In this document: positions 10,552 to 22,339 of the stretch, in pieces
How positions within the stretch are numbered: the stretch's first letter is position 1
Layout of the letters: the number at the start of each line of letters is the position of its first letter
Assembly: GCA_973895155.1 (NCBI GenBank)
Contig: OZ316892.1
Span: forward strand, 16,368,001-16,432,000
Reading direction: 5' to 3'
Length of the DNA stretch: 64,000 bases
Source: Marsupella aquatica
Taxonomy: Eukaryota; Marchantiophyta
The notes under the pieces: generated by a model
Databases searched by the model: none
What the model saw: only the letters and a program-made list of their open reading frames with translations
Told to the model about the DNA's origin: nothing
Translations under genes and position numbers: made by a program

Positions 10552-10909
10552 GAACTGGAAGTCTAAAGGCAGCAGCAAATGTGTAAACAGTTGCCAGTTG
10601 CCAGCCTTTTCGTGATCAAAAACGTATGTCTCCCAAAGAACGTAAGTCTTCCGTGTGCAGAACGAACATCGGGCGAGTTTCGTGAGAGGGCAGTCGAACA
10701 TCGAGCCTTCGACCTTTGGCCCTAAACCACTTCTTTGAGTGGGGTTCAGGAGGGAAAGAGCAGGGGCAGTCCATCATCGATAGAATGACTTGAGGCAGTC
10801 ACATGTGGAGTGGGGAGTTCGGGAGGGAAAGAGCCGGGAGTTCCAAAGGGATAGAGGCAACCTGCCTAAAAATGCGAGGTCGGGTCCAAAAAAAGCCCGC
10901 GACAGGGAA

Positions 10910-11125
10910 GCGCGCAATGACCCGGGATGAGGCAAGGGAGGGGGAAAGGTCAATCCTAGGCTGGTTAGTGACGTCGAATCGCGCCTTGACATGTGGCAGC
11001 GGGAACCCGGTGGTGGGTTAAAAGTAACCCGTATATGAAAAGGGGGGGCATGTTAGCAAATAAAACTGTTTGGGGGACAGGATAGTAAATTTGGGCAATT
11101 AGGGGAACAGGTTAGTAAAAAGCTG
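10910..11125 (-). repeat. Right terminal inverted repeat of the MULE
   Basis: This is the inverted copy of 625-840. The same roughly 30-bp spaced motif is present in reverse orientation (about 11045-11120). Weaker similarity continues inward to about 10740. Confidence 0.8.
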
Positions 11126-11135
11126 ATTAAAGCTT
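11126..11135. repeat. Target-site duplication of the MULE, right copy
   Basis: This perfect copy of ATTAAAGCTT at 615-624 immediately follows the right terminal inverted repeat. Confidence 0.8.
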
Positions 11136-11178
11136 TGCCCTAGTTAACCTAACCAAGCACCATAGTTAAGTACCAACA
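11136..11178 (-). repeat. LTR of minus-oriented Copia-type element, 5' portion
   Basis: This is the short remainder of the LTR whose larger part is at 370-614. The plus strand ends ACCAACA at 11178, which is the complement of a TGTTGGT LTR start and pairs with the CCCAACA end at 370-376. The two parts are separated only by the MULE and its duplicated target. Confidence 0.45.
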
Positions 11179-14100
11179 GCTAGGGCACCTGAGGAGAACC
11201 AGGCACCTGTGATGTAATCGCCACACTGGATTTGAGTATGCTATTTAGAGCAATTTTAGTTCATTTTGCGACTATCGGGACCAACTAGCTTTTTGTTGCC
11301 TCCTTGGTCTTTTAGAGGATTTTCCCCTTTTCCCCTCTTATTGGGCCCCTTGCCTTGGCAATGGTTTCTCTCCGTTTGGTGATTTTTGTTTAGAAGTACT
11401 TAGAGTACATAGATGGAAACAAGTCACCAAAGTTTATATACCAGGAAAAAATCAAAGTACAATGAAAGGCAAGAAAAAATGGTCCAAAGAAAAAGAGGTC
11501 CAAAGAGGACAAAAACCAAACAAAGAAAAAGAAAGCAAGTGCAACCTAAAAAACTGGTTGAAGAAAATAAAGGGAAGGATTCAATCAGTGCATGAGTGCA
11601 AACTCAGGGACTAGTGTCCGCATTGGAAAATGTGACAAGAGCTCATAGGTCACATCTAATGTCCTAACTAAATCAGCAAGTGGGACAGGATTGTCCTCTA
11701 GGGGGGCTAGTGTCGGCAGAGGCATAGTGGCTCCTACTATGAGGGATTGACAATAAATGATACAAGCTTGGGCATGCTAAAAGGGCACTAAAATGTGCTG
11801 ACAAAAGGGCGTTGTCAACTGTCAAGATAGATAGTGGGGGTCTGGAGGGACCCATCAGTCCATGAATGTCACAAGCAGCCTGTATTATTATAATATTTGT
11901 ATGATGTACTATTATAGTGTTTGTATGTATGATGTTAAAGTATTGTCTATCATTATTCCTAGAACTTGATCCGGAACTTGATCTGGTCTTTTTCTTGCAT
12001 GTGGGTCCGACACAACTTTTGCAAGGGAGAGATGGAAAATATACTTGCCCGTGGGTCCAAATGGAAGATAAAGTGATAAGCAAAGGGAAATTCATTTCTT
12101 TCCGTCCAAGTCAATATTGAAAGGGAGAAAGTGACTCGGAGCAAGGAACATAACACATGTGTTTGAGCCCTTTATGAGCAAGAAACGGGTACTCATTCAA
12201 TGTAACTTTTGGGCAACTTGACTCCAGGTTGGAATTCCATCAGCTACCAGTCGCCAGGAGCAGGTACCAATTGCCCTCATTAGTTGTTTGCATGTGTAAC
12301 TTTGAACTTCAGCTAGGCTACTGAGTTGTCAAAGGGATTATTGAGGGGAGCCGATTGCAAAATTTCCAATTTTGTGAGACTGCCAGGAGGAATGAAATTT
12401 GATTTCGGTGAGACAGCTGATCTTCACTGAAATGGGTGACTCATAACTTATAGGGTAAACAATCTCTTGCATTTATTTAGTCCTACCTGTTATTCGGTTT
12501 TAATTGAATTCATTATGTGTGAATCCTATGATCAGAAAACCCTCATTTTTGCAGCAACTACATTGTCACAACATGCAGCAAAAGGAAAGCATAGACTTTG
12601 GCTCTAATCAAGTCACTTTTTGAAAGTTTTACTTGCCTGTTATTAAACAGCAATGTCCATTGTTTTCACAGATTGGGCCGACAGATTTGAAATGTCATTT
12701 AAATTCAATTCATATTCTGGATTTTTCAACTAAAGTAGCAGCATGAGCATGAGCTAGTAACATGACTTAGTAAAATGGAAAAGTGCTTGGAGGTCATTAA
12801 AAAAATCTGTCCTCCCTGAGTAATCTGTCCTACCTGGGTGGGCCAAGTGCCATACAAACCTAAGGGTGGCTTTACAAGACCTTGGGGGCAGTTTTCACTT
12901 TTCTTTTGTCTCCAAGATCTGATCAGGGCCATCCATTTGGGAGAAACTCCTACTATTCACTTTACAATACGTGGGGGCACTTTCAACAAAACCTATAACC
13001 AATCCTACATGGCATGGAGTGGGGCCCAATTTTTGCTTAAGTGGAGCACTCTTTTGTCCTAAACTTTAGACCACCTGTCTTGGAGGTTTCTTCTTCTGCC
13101 CCCTTTGATAGTTTGATCCATAGGAATGCATTAAAAAGGGACCCACAAGGCCTTCATAAGATCTTCTCTTGTCACATCCAGCCAAAGACCAGGTGACATT
13201 CAGGTGGAGTGGGTCTTCAATTTGTCTTTTAGCAAGTTAATCTAGCACCACTGGCTGCACTTCCTTTACAAGACCTTGGTGGCCATAAAAGGATTCCAAA
13301 AATGCTTTTTAGCTCCCGGGCACCATATTTAGTGTGTGCAATGGCCCTCCAGTTTGCTTTGGTGAATAAATCACAACTCTCGTAAAGTCCTCCAAGAGAT
13401 GACAGTTGTCCGTGCCATAATTGTTATTGTCATGTTTGTTATGTGTGGACAAACTGAGGTACGCCTACTGAAAACTACAATGAAGGGAATGCTATGTCTG
13501 ACCATTTTTTATTAGTATATTAAGTCATCATTTCATGTTGTCGCCCCAGGATAATCTAGAAAAATAAATTCTTTTGTCATCAGGCAAAAGTATTAAGATG
13601 AGGAGATGAGTAGAGGAACAATCTTCTAAGTTGGAAGAGACCTATTTTGAATCCAAAGCAATTACAGTAGTTCTTGAAGAATTCGACCAGTTAGGTGTTT
13701 ACTAAGTTACCCTCAAACTGCACAACCTTCTTCATTTGCTTCCAAATTTAATTTAGTTAGTAAGTTGTCACGTTGATTAATCCTAGCCATACATTCTAGC
13801 TATTTGAGTTATTTAGGGTTGTCCCGTTCTTTGCAAAGGGGCAACAGAATAATTAAATTTAAGGGGGAACTTTGTAAATTTATTCCATTTTTGGGATGAT
13901 GTAGTAAAAAAAGGTTAAAGATATTGCACTTAGTCAATATTTTGGCTTAAAAGAAGATAAATTTGGTAGTTGGAGAGACAAAATTTTGGGCAATATTTTA
14001 ATTTAAGAGAACAAATTGAAGGAGAACAATATGATTTTGAAAAAGTGAGCCTTGAACTGACGACTATATGAGATTTGAACCCATTTTCAGGCCCAATGTG

Positions 14101-14259
14101 CATCCAAGCTTGTTTCTCTCCCCATTTCTCTTAGTAATCTTACTTTGCAGTGTAAATTGAAGAAGGAAATAGGGGAAAGAATGTTCCCATACTAACATCC
14201 GTGGATGTCCAGCCTATAGAATGTACAATGTAAGGCAAACACTTCAGAAAAGTGTTTTT
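11179..14259. other. Non-coding stretch, no gene recognised
   Basis: Only short chance ORFs are present. A Lys/Arg-rich low-complexity ORF at 11413-11595 comes from A-rich sequence. AT-rich tracts dominate 13500-14250. I see no transposon ends or RNA genes here. Confidence 0.5.
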
Positions 14260-15465
14260 GAAAGGGAAACATGCATCTTGTTTATGGAAAAAATAGTGAG
14301 TTTAATCTTTCTTTTTAACAAAGGACAACAAGAAACTGAAGCAAAGATGGTCCACCTGTTGGACAGAGTGCTTCTATAGACCACATTTTGGTGGTCCTTG
14401 GGAGTTTGGGGTCCATAACTTGATGATTATGATTTCCAAAATAAATTTTAGTTTTGCACCTGCAAGGCAAGTAAAGAAGGAGGAGACCTAAGGAAATACA
14501 AACCCAAATATTTCATATTTTCACAATGAAAATTCATCTATGATGATAAACAACCAAAAAAGGCCAAAAATTCAACCTCTCGTTCATGGAAGTACAACTT
14601 ACCTACTCCTCTAGCATTTCCACAAAAATGTAAAATATTTGAGTCTATGGATATCAAATTAATAAAATTAAACTCAAATTTTGAGAGATGTGGTCCATCA
14701 GGGGTTTCAAAGACAAACCGTGTGGTCCAATAGGGCTTCAATTTTGGGAAAACGATCTTGAGCAAGCTTTGCTTGCAGAAATTATCTTTTTTGCATTTTT
14801 AAAAATGTCCTGCAATTATGAAAGGGAAACATGCATCTTGTTTACCAAGAAAATAGAGTGCCATTTTTTTGTACAAGGGAAAAGGAGAAATTGAAGCCAG
14901 GATGAACCTCCAGGTTGGACACAGTGCTCCTATACCACATTTAGGTGGTACATGGGAGTGGCTTATAATGATTATGGGTCTTTAAAATAATATTAGGTTT
15001 TTGACATGCAAGGCAACTAGAGAAGAGGAGACATAGAAAAACACAAGCCCAATACAAAAAAGGTTCCTTGGCAGGGAAGGTCCATAACTGTGAGAATCAA
15101 TTGGCTATTTTCCCTGGCCATTGATGGAGAAAATGTGCACCCCTGGCACATGAGTGGTTCCCGCTGCCCCATAAATGTCCCGGCCCGAATCCCTATGGGC
15201 TGGCCCTCTTTGCATCGTGCAACTCACGGGCATAGGGCTCGTATTTCATATTAACACAATGAAAATTAATCTAATAGATTTTACCACTCCACATTCCATG
15301 ATGAATAAGTCAACCAAAATTTCAATGTCACTTTGATGGCTTAGGTACTCCTCTAGCACATACTCAAAACTGAAAAATATGTGAATCTATGAAAATCAAG
15401 TTATTACCATTAAATTCATATTTTGGGAAATGTGATCCGTGGGGTTTTCAAAGGCCATGTTGTGG
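14260..15465 (+). repeat. Diverged tandem duplication, period about 560 bp, second copy with an insertion
   Basis: GAAAGGGAAACATGCATCTTG occurs at 14260 and 14820. Matching segments follow in the same order: a GGACA-AGTGCT-CTATA-CCACATTT block (about 14355 and 14915), GCAAGGCAA (about 14462 and 15010), CACAATGAAAATT (about 14521 and 15256) and TACTCCTCTAGCA (about 14605 and 15347). The second copy contains about 185 extra bases (about 15057-15242) absent from the first. No coding potential is seen. It may be a decayed non-autonomous element, but no ends were recognised. Confidence 0.7.
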
Positions 15466-16460
15466 TACATGGGAGCATCATTTTCCGTAATTACACTACC
15501 ACCAGGTCACAACACATTTGACCAACCCAGTATGGTCTGGGCTGGGATTGAAGTAGTGTCCTACTGTCACCGGTCACAACATGAGCTGACCACTTACAGC
15601 AGATGTGTAATTATTTTAGAAAGGCTGTAAATAGATTTATTGGAGAGTTGTCTGTGAAGTGCTTTGAGGTTGGCAAGGGCACTTTCCAACAGAGATTCAA
15701 TCCAGATTGCAAAATTCAATCTGAGTATTTTCATTTTTCAAGGGGCTTGTTTTGCAGAAATTAGGGCATGAACTACTATAGGTATTACAATTATATTGAT
15801 TCAATAATTAAACCTTTCCATAAACATAACATGGTGCCCTTGCCACCTCATTAGCACCTCACAACTGACAGAACAGTTCTGCACGTTGTAAGTGCTCAAG
15901 TTCCCTTAGAGTACGGTTCACAAGAAGATGCTTCGGGTAATAATATTAAAAAAAGTTCACGCAAGAACAACCATAGTTTTTGTGCTCTCCAGCCAGCCTA
16001 GACCTCGAGCCCATCCATTCCTTGATGTCTCATTATGCCTTCTCCAGATGATTTACATCCACGCATGCCACTTGCCCTGAGCTCATTCATCCACCCATGA
16101 ATGAAATGGGTGGAACCAAGGCGCCTACCCATGATGCGACATTGCCGACAAGGAAGGAAGGCAGGGACTGAGGGAGGGACCTAGGGAAGACGAGGAGCGG
16201 GCTGCGGGCGAGGCCAGCCAAAGAAATTTCTGCTCTCGAAGGGCAGTGGGCACCCATCTCCTGCCCCGCGAGCCAAACGGAGGCTAGCCTTGCTCTCCCC
16301 CTGGACTGCCCACGCACCCACCTCCTGTCCGCCGGCAAAAAGGAGTAGGCAAGCCTCTGCTCTCAGTAGGAAGCGGGCAGCCTCCTGCCCGCAGTGGTAA
16401 AAATGAGGCTATCTTTGAAATTCCAGCGCTCTGTCGCCTATCGGGGTGTGCCGGTGTGGG
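15466..16460. other. Non-coding stretch passing into a GC-rich tract
   Basis: AT-rich to about 16000, then sharply GC-richer, with loosely repeated TCTGCTC / CCTCCTGCCCGC motifs that look like older copies of the 69-bp tandem unit at 16461. No gene is recognised. Confidence 0.5.
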
Positions 16461-16600
16461 CCCGTCTGCAAACAGAAGTAGGCAAGCAGAAGAAGTTTCT
16501 GCTCACCGTGGGAGGAGGCTAGGCTCCTGCCCGTCTGCAAACAGAAGTAGGCAAGCAGAAGAAGTTTCTGCTCGCCGTGGGAGGACGCTGCCTCCTGCCC
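16461..16600 (+). repeat. Tandem duplication, 69-bp unit
   Basis: CCCGTCTGCAAACAGAAGTA starts at 16461 and again at 16530, and each copy continues through AGTTTCTGCTC and CCGTGGGAGGA. Near identity implies a recent duplication in the upstream region of the galactosyltransferase gene. Confidence 0.85.
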
Positions 16601-18673
16601 GCAGGCGAGGCTAGCCGAAGAAGGCGGTTGCTGTGCGGCAGACAGGCAGGCAGGCGGGCTGGCGGGTCTGCTGGGCTGGCGGGTTGAGACAGGTAAATAA
16701 AACAGCGGAGAGGGGGACCAAGCAGGAGGACGAAGGTGCTTTGCCTCAGTCGTTCGTTCCAGTTAGTAGTGCGTAAGTCCAACTCTCACTGTTTCCCCGA
16801 AAACATCGGGAAGCGCCTTCGTCCCACCCCCCAGCCCGGCCCGCCCCGACCTGACCGCTCTCCTCTCAATCGCCCCTCCCACCACTTCTTATTAGCTGAT
16901 GCCAAAACGGTCACACGGGCCCGGAAGGCGACTTTTTACTCTTCGCCACGGTCATGTACCGTAGCTGAACGAGCTTGAGGAGGAGGCGTGGTGTGGGATG
17001 GCACGAGTATGATTGTTATCGACGACGGCCTGACTCCATTCAGAATTCATGATTGCAGCCCCCCCGACTTTAGTCCAGTGTAAGTTGCCGCGCGGCAACG
17101 ACGAATTACGGTAATCGCACCGAATGAATCTTATATCCTATCGCTCTAGCAAAACTGGAGGAAGCTGCTGAGTTAACATTTGCGAGAGGTACAGAAGGAG
17201 GATTCAGTTTGGGGTGCGGTGGGGTGGTGAGGGGAGGTGAATGTTCGTCGAAGCAGATTGTTGACAGAGACGGAACGCCCGCCGCGCTATCGTCGGTGTG
17301 GTGGGGTGGCAGAGAGCAGCAGGGTGATGCATGGTTGCCAGCGACGAATTCGCTACCGCGAGGCAATAGTGGCAGTGGAAGAAAGTATAGTATTCTCTTT
17401 TTCAAATAATAATTGAGTGTGGAGGGGGGTCGGGCGGGCGAGGAGGCCGGGAAGGTGTTGTTGACGCAAAGGAGTTTGGAAAGATGCCGGTACAAGGGAT
17501 GTGAAGGAAGAGCGGTGGATTACTCGGCCAAGAGGAGCGAAAGGCGATAGACAGCGTCCGACGACAGATTTGAGTTGGTAACCGGAGCACGGATGTGTAG
17601 TTTGTGCAGGGGGGGGCGATAGCGAGACGAGGGAGTGTGGTTGTGCGAACCGTTTATCGCTTTGCTATTCAATCTTTCGTACAGACACTTCGGTGCACGA
17701 AGGTATCATCAGCAGGTTGGGTAGTGAGTCGGCTTTGTGCGCCCTTTCTCTCCAGTCCTGCGACGTCTCGATCGAATCTGCGCACTGGAATCAACAGACC
17801 GAACACTCGTGGAGCGCATGAGCCCGTTATTGAAGTCGGTGCTTCTCCCCTTCCATTTGGGCCCAGTTCGTGGAGAAGTCCACATTGAGTCCCGATCTGG
17901 AGGATTTTGTTCTTCGCATCATTTCAGTCGCTAGAAAGGTCTTACTGCCACTCCTCGCATGGATCTGACGGGCGCAGTGGGAGTCTAAGAGGAAACGACC
18001 TTTGTTTTCATTTCATTTCACTGGGCTCTTCTAGTCTTCTTCTGCGAATGGCGGAGGCGCCGACGTTTCTTCGCCTTCGTTTGGCAGCCGGCGTTTGCAG
18101 CACCTGAACTCTCCCATGTACAGGTGCATGTCTTCTGCTTCCCACTCTGGCCTAGACTTGTAATTGCCCTGCTGTCCTTTCTTCCCGGCGAAGCTGACCT
18201 ATCGTCATTTCGTCTGTAGCACTCTGTGACCAAGTTTCACCGTTTTATCTGCCAAGTTCGGGCTGCTGTTGTCGCTGTGTCGTGTCCTATGTACTGAGGG
18301 AATGCATGGAAAAGTCGCAATCTCGGAAGAACTTCAGTTGACCCGCGTATGCCCTGTTGTGTTCGAGGTTGGAAGATAAGTTCGATGAACAAATTTTAAT
18401 CGGAAGGAATGTTTGTCTTGACGCGATTACTGACAGAGGTGCTACTTGTGGTTTCTCTTCGCAAATAGGTTGGCCAGCGCTTTCTTTCCACGTGAACCTT
18501 ACCGCGATATTTACTCGAATCTGCTCCGTTGGACAAAATTTTGTGGAGGAGCTGATTCCAGAGTATCGCCAAGTAATCTATTTGAGGGACCTAGGAAAAG
18601 GCGGGGACTCTAGAGCTTAGTGCAGCACAGGGCAGGCTTTTCAGCAAGTCAAGTGTGATAGCGGCCAGCAAAT
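16601..18673 (+). promoter_or_regulatory. GC-rich upstream region and probable 5' UTR of the galactosyltransferase gene
   Basis: This 2-kb, relatively GC- and CpG-rich stretch directly precedes the start codon at 18674. Several short ORFs on both strands match nothing I know. A 5' UTR, possibly with a UTR intron, is likely in the last kilobase, but no transcription start or TATA box can be assigned. Confidence 0.35.
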
Positions 18674-21600
18674 ATGAGGGCCAGGGGCGGCGGGTATGGC
18701 GTGTCTACGAAATGGATTGTGACGTTGTGCTTCGCTAGTTTTTGCGTGGGCACTCTCTTTACGAACAGGTGACAGAACGGGCCCGCACATGTTGTTGCAA
18801 GTTAGGGTGACTGGCGGCCTTTTGCGATGTCGATGGGACGTTACCTATTCCGATTTAGCATGTCTGAAGTTTAAGCACGCCGTCTTCGTCGTGGAAGCTC
18901 AGAATGGTTCTTGGGGGGTCGTAAGCAGCTTCTTCTACTTTGCTAGTTTAAGTAAAAAAACTGCGGTTTGGAAAGATATTCTGGCTGGGACTGCTGCTGG
19001 CGCTTCTCACAAGTTGTTCTAGTTTCGTTCGTCGCTAGGCGTCCAGTTACGGCCTAGATTTTATGGCGCCCGTAGCCCTCGTCCTACCAAGAGTCCCAGT
19101 TCTCTTGGTCGGTGGATTCGTTGTTCTGAATGTGTTCGTTCTTGACAAATTTCTCCAGGATGTGGCAAACCCGGGATGCGGACGGTGAGGGCGGGTCGCA
19201 GTCAGTCCTAGAGGCACAAAGGAGACTAGTGGAAAGTGGAGAAGCTTGTGATACCAGGCCTGTAAGTTGTCACAGAAAACCGGTTTAGTGTAGGTGTCTT
19301 GGAATTGTTTGGGTGCAGATATCCCTGACAGAAGTGCCGTTGTCCAGGCTTGTCGATGCTGACTCAAAGTGATCGTCTTGTGACGCTACTGTCGGCGCAG
19401 TAGCGGAACTCTTGCAAGCTTACCTTGCAGTTCTTCAGACCATTATAATCTGCGTAAATTGTTCTGTTTCTTGTTGAAGTTTCGAATCACGTGAACAAGA
19501 GTGGGCTTTTTCTCCATGTCACACCTATATCGAATGGCCGAAGTGTTCCGTATTACTGACTTCGTTAAGTTTGTTTCAGAAGCCTGCTAATGGGGATCAA
19601 AAAGACATTCTTAGCGAAGTCTCTAAAACACACTTGGCGATAAGGTACGGATGGGTGCAGGAATGTCTCGTAATACCCGTTCAGGTTATGTGGTTTTCGT
19701 CTGACCTGGCATTTGTAGGGTTGCACCTCAAACCCGTTGGTGGTCTTGCAGGAATCTTGATAAAACTATCTCATCTTTGGAGATGGAATTGGCTGCTGCA
19801 CGTGCATCTCAACAATCTAGTATTAATGGATCGCCTATCCTAGACAAACCGGTTGGAGATAGCAGTGAGGGTCGTCAGAAGGCCTTCGTTGTCATAGGAA
19901 TCAACACGGCATTTAGCAGTCGTAAAAGACGAGACTCTGTACGAGAGACATGGATGCCTCAAGGTATACACGACTTCCGGATATGAATTGGTTCATTTTT
20001 GGTCGCTTTGTACAGCGGGGTTTATTATTTTGTGGGTGTGTTTCGTCAGTAATCTGGAGGAAATGTATGCTATCTGCTGGACTGTATGCTTGGAGGAGTA
20101 AGTGCAGACAGTCGACGACTTTCAGACCTTAGGTAGCCGTAGCTAGTGAAGGAATGTACGGCCGGCTTTGATTGAGAAGTATTGCAGACTCGTCGGTGAA
20201 AGTGATACACCGCTGACACTTGCTGACAGAGCTATTTGCTGATTTTCATGTATCAGGTGATAAGCTAAGGCAACTAGAAGTTGAGAAGGGCATAGTTATC
20301 AGATTCGTAATCGGTCACAGGTGAGCATATATGGCAAGCATTCTTCGAGTCTCTTGTGGCACAGTCAAATCAGCATTACCACCGGTCTTCATGGTGATAT
20401 GGGGCCACATTCATTCTGTAGGGAGTCAAAATACTACCTCCCGACAGTTTCGTATACTCGGTTGATGAATGAAGTCTTGACGCAGAATGTTTTCGCTTGA
20501 TTGCTTGTAGTGCCACCCCTGGAGGTATTCTTGACCGTGCAATTGAAGCCGAAGATGCACAACACAAAGACTTTTTGAGACTGGTTTGTTAATTTCTTGG
20601 TCTGACTCACGATTCTAGTCCTGAAACGTTTAATGGCAAAGATTGTTGCTTGCATTTCTTAGATTCTAGTTTCTCGGTGTGGATGTCGTTTTGCGACAGG
20701 TCTCTTTCTTCCAGTTCGTATTTCTGATTTGCTCTGTAATCATGCCGCAGGAGCACGTCGAAGGCTACCATGAATTATCTGCCAAAACGAAGATATACTT
20801 TTCAACTGCCGTTGCCAAGTGGGACGCAGATTTTTATGTCAAAGTTGATGATGATGTTCACGTCAATCTAGGTTCGTTCAGGAGCTGGTTTTACTGGCTT
20901 TGTGTCCTTGTCGAGGCTGTTTTGTCCCAATCTTGTCTTGCGGTTGCCCGTGGATATGATACTTCGTATTCTCACAGCTGAGCAATTTGGTATCTTGTTC
21001 TCTTGAATGACTACGAAGAACTTTTTTGCAATTGGGTGGTAGACTCACTTCCTTCGTAGAGTGTGATTTTTTCTTGGAGGACTATTCTGTCAAATTGTTA
21101 GCAAGTGTCGCTTGTCTGAAGGTACTGTTTTTCGGTTATGTCAGGTACGCTGGGTACAACACTGGCTCGACATCGATCAAAACCCCGAGTTTACATTGGC
21201 TGCATGAAGTCTGGCCCTGTGCTCGCACAAAAGTACGAACTTTTTGGCTTCCTGTTCAAGAGTCTGCGGCTTTTTTTATTATTTTGGTTCGGATAGAGGT
21301 GGACGGGATTGAAAAAATGAGAAGCTTGTGTTTTTGGATTCATTGTGCTTAGTAGAGTGGACCACTGCGCATGGCAACTAATGTTGAATTCTAAGCGGCC
21401 ATGTCTAAGACCGATGATGATTCTTATCTGCAGGTCAGTAAAATACCATGAACCCGAGTTCTGGAAATTCGGTGAAGAGGGCAATAAATACTTCCGGCAT
21501 GCCACGGGTCAAATCTATGCCATTTCTAAGGATTTAGCAACTTATATCTCTATAAATCAGTAAGTATTGATGTATCCTAATTGTTGAACCTCCGGTTTGT

Positions 21601-22339
21601 ATAAAGGAAACGAGATTGAAGGAAAAGAGGTATTTGTAGAAACGAAGTCGGATTCGAGTATGCTAGTAATTTGTAGCAATAAATTCAATTTAAAATCTAG
21701 TGATACGCAGAAAGGACTGAAGTTCCGGCTAGAAGGTTTACTTGGACTTTTTAGCACCTGGAAGCTACATATCATGGACTCTAGTCATTATACACTCACA
21801 CTCGAGTCTGAAACGAGACTCCATAGCAGAAACTGGGGTACTGAAGGTTGTTGTTTTAATATCAGGCCAATTTTACATAGATACGCCAATGAAGATGTGT
21901 CTCTTGGATCGTGGTTCATTGGCTTGGATGTTGAGCATATTGACGATAGAACCATGTGCTGTGGTACTCCACCAGGTATTTACGCTACTTACCGTTCAAA
22001 AGACTTGTCAATATTTTCTTTTATTAGACATTGTGAATGACATATGAGCAAGGACACCCATTTCTAGTGGCGGGTTGTGCCAAAATGACTAGAACGCCAT
22101 TCTTGCGGAAGAGTATCTGTGAATCGCACTTAATAAGCTGTCCAGTTTATGCGTCCGATCCTTCCAACAGCATTTTTGTGTGGGATGCAGATTGTGAGTG
22201 GAAGGCTCAAGCTGGAAATGTTTGCGTGGCATCCTTCGATTGGGCCTGCAGTGGAATCTGCAAGTCTGTGGAGAGGATCAAGGATGTGCACCAACGATGT
22301 GGGGAAGGGGAGGGCGCAGTTTGGAGCTTGTCTTTCTAA
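18674..22339 (+). CDS. B3GALT: Beta-1,3-galactosyltransferase, GT31 family (11 exons, 401 aa)
   Basis: A type II Golgi enzyme that adds beta-1,3-linked galactose from UDP-Gal to protein or glycan acceptors. I read the exons as 18674-18768, 19159-19261, 19580-19644, 19752-19963, 20257-20320, 20511-20583, 20751-20871, 21145-21232, 21434-21559, 21866-21975 and 22191-22339. All introns are GT-AG and the joined frame is open. Residues 14-31 form the signal anchor. The DUF4094 stem includes [13 protein letters not shown] and [13 protein letters not shown]. Catalytic-domain motifs are [11 protein letters not shown] (about 147-157), the DxD metal site in [10 protein letters not shown] (Asp237-239), [11 protein letters not shown], and EDVSLG (325-330); it ends Cys-rich, then TAA. 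Length and exon pattern match plant B3GALT1-8-type proteins. Family assignment is firm; the exact acceptor is not known. Confidence 0.93.

Larger units (their letters stand above)
625..11125 (-). mobile_element. Mutator-like element (MULE) with long TIRs, interrupted by a Copia insertion
   Basis: The element begins CAGCTTTTTACTAACC at 625 and ends with its reverse complement at 11125. The TIRs are flanked by a perfect 10-bp direct repeat. It contains a minus-strand MULE transposase (about 4382-2282) and a convergent plus-strand ORF (1515-2093). Without the Copia element (4801-10546) and its 5-bp duplication the MULE is about 4.75 kb, a normal size for an autonomous MULE. The transposase is broken by frameshifts and stops, so this copy is no longer autonomous. 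The segment 10552-10914, between the Copia and the right TIR, holds no gene that I can see. Confidence 0.85.

Noticed and set aside
11413-11595. 60-codon Lys/Arg-rich ORF resembling a nuclear-localised peptide
   Set aside because: It comes from an A-rich low-complexity tract, has no domain, and no supporting transcript signals are seen.
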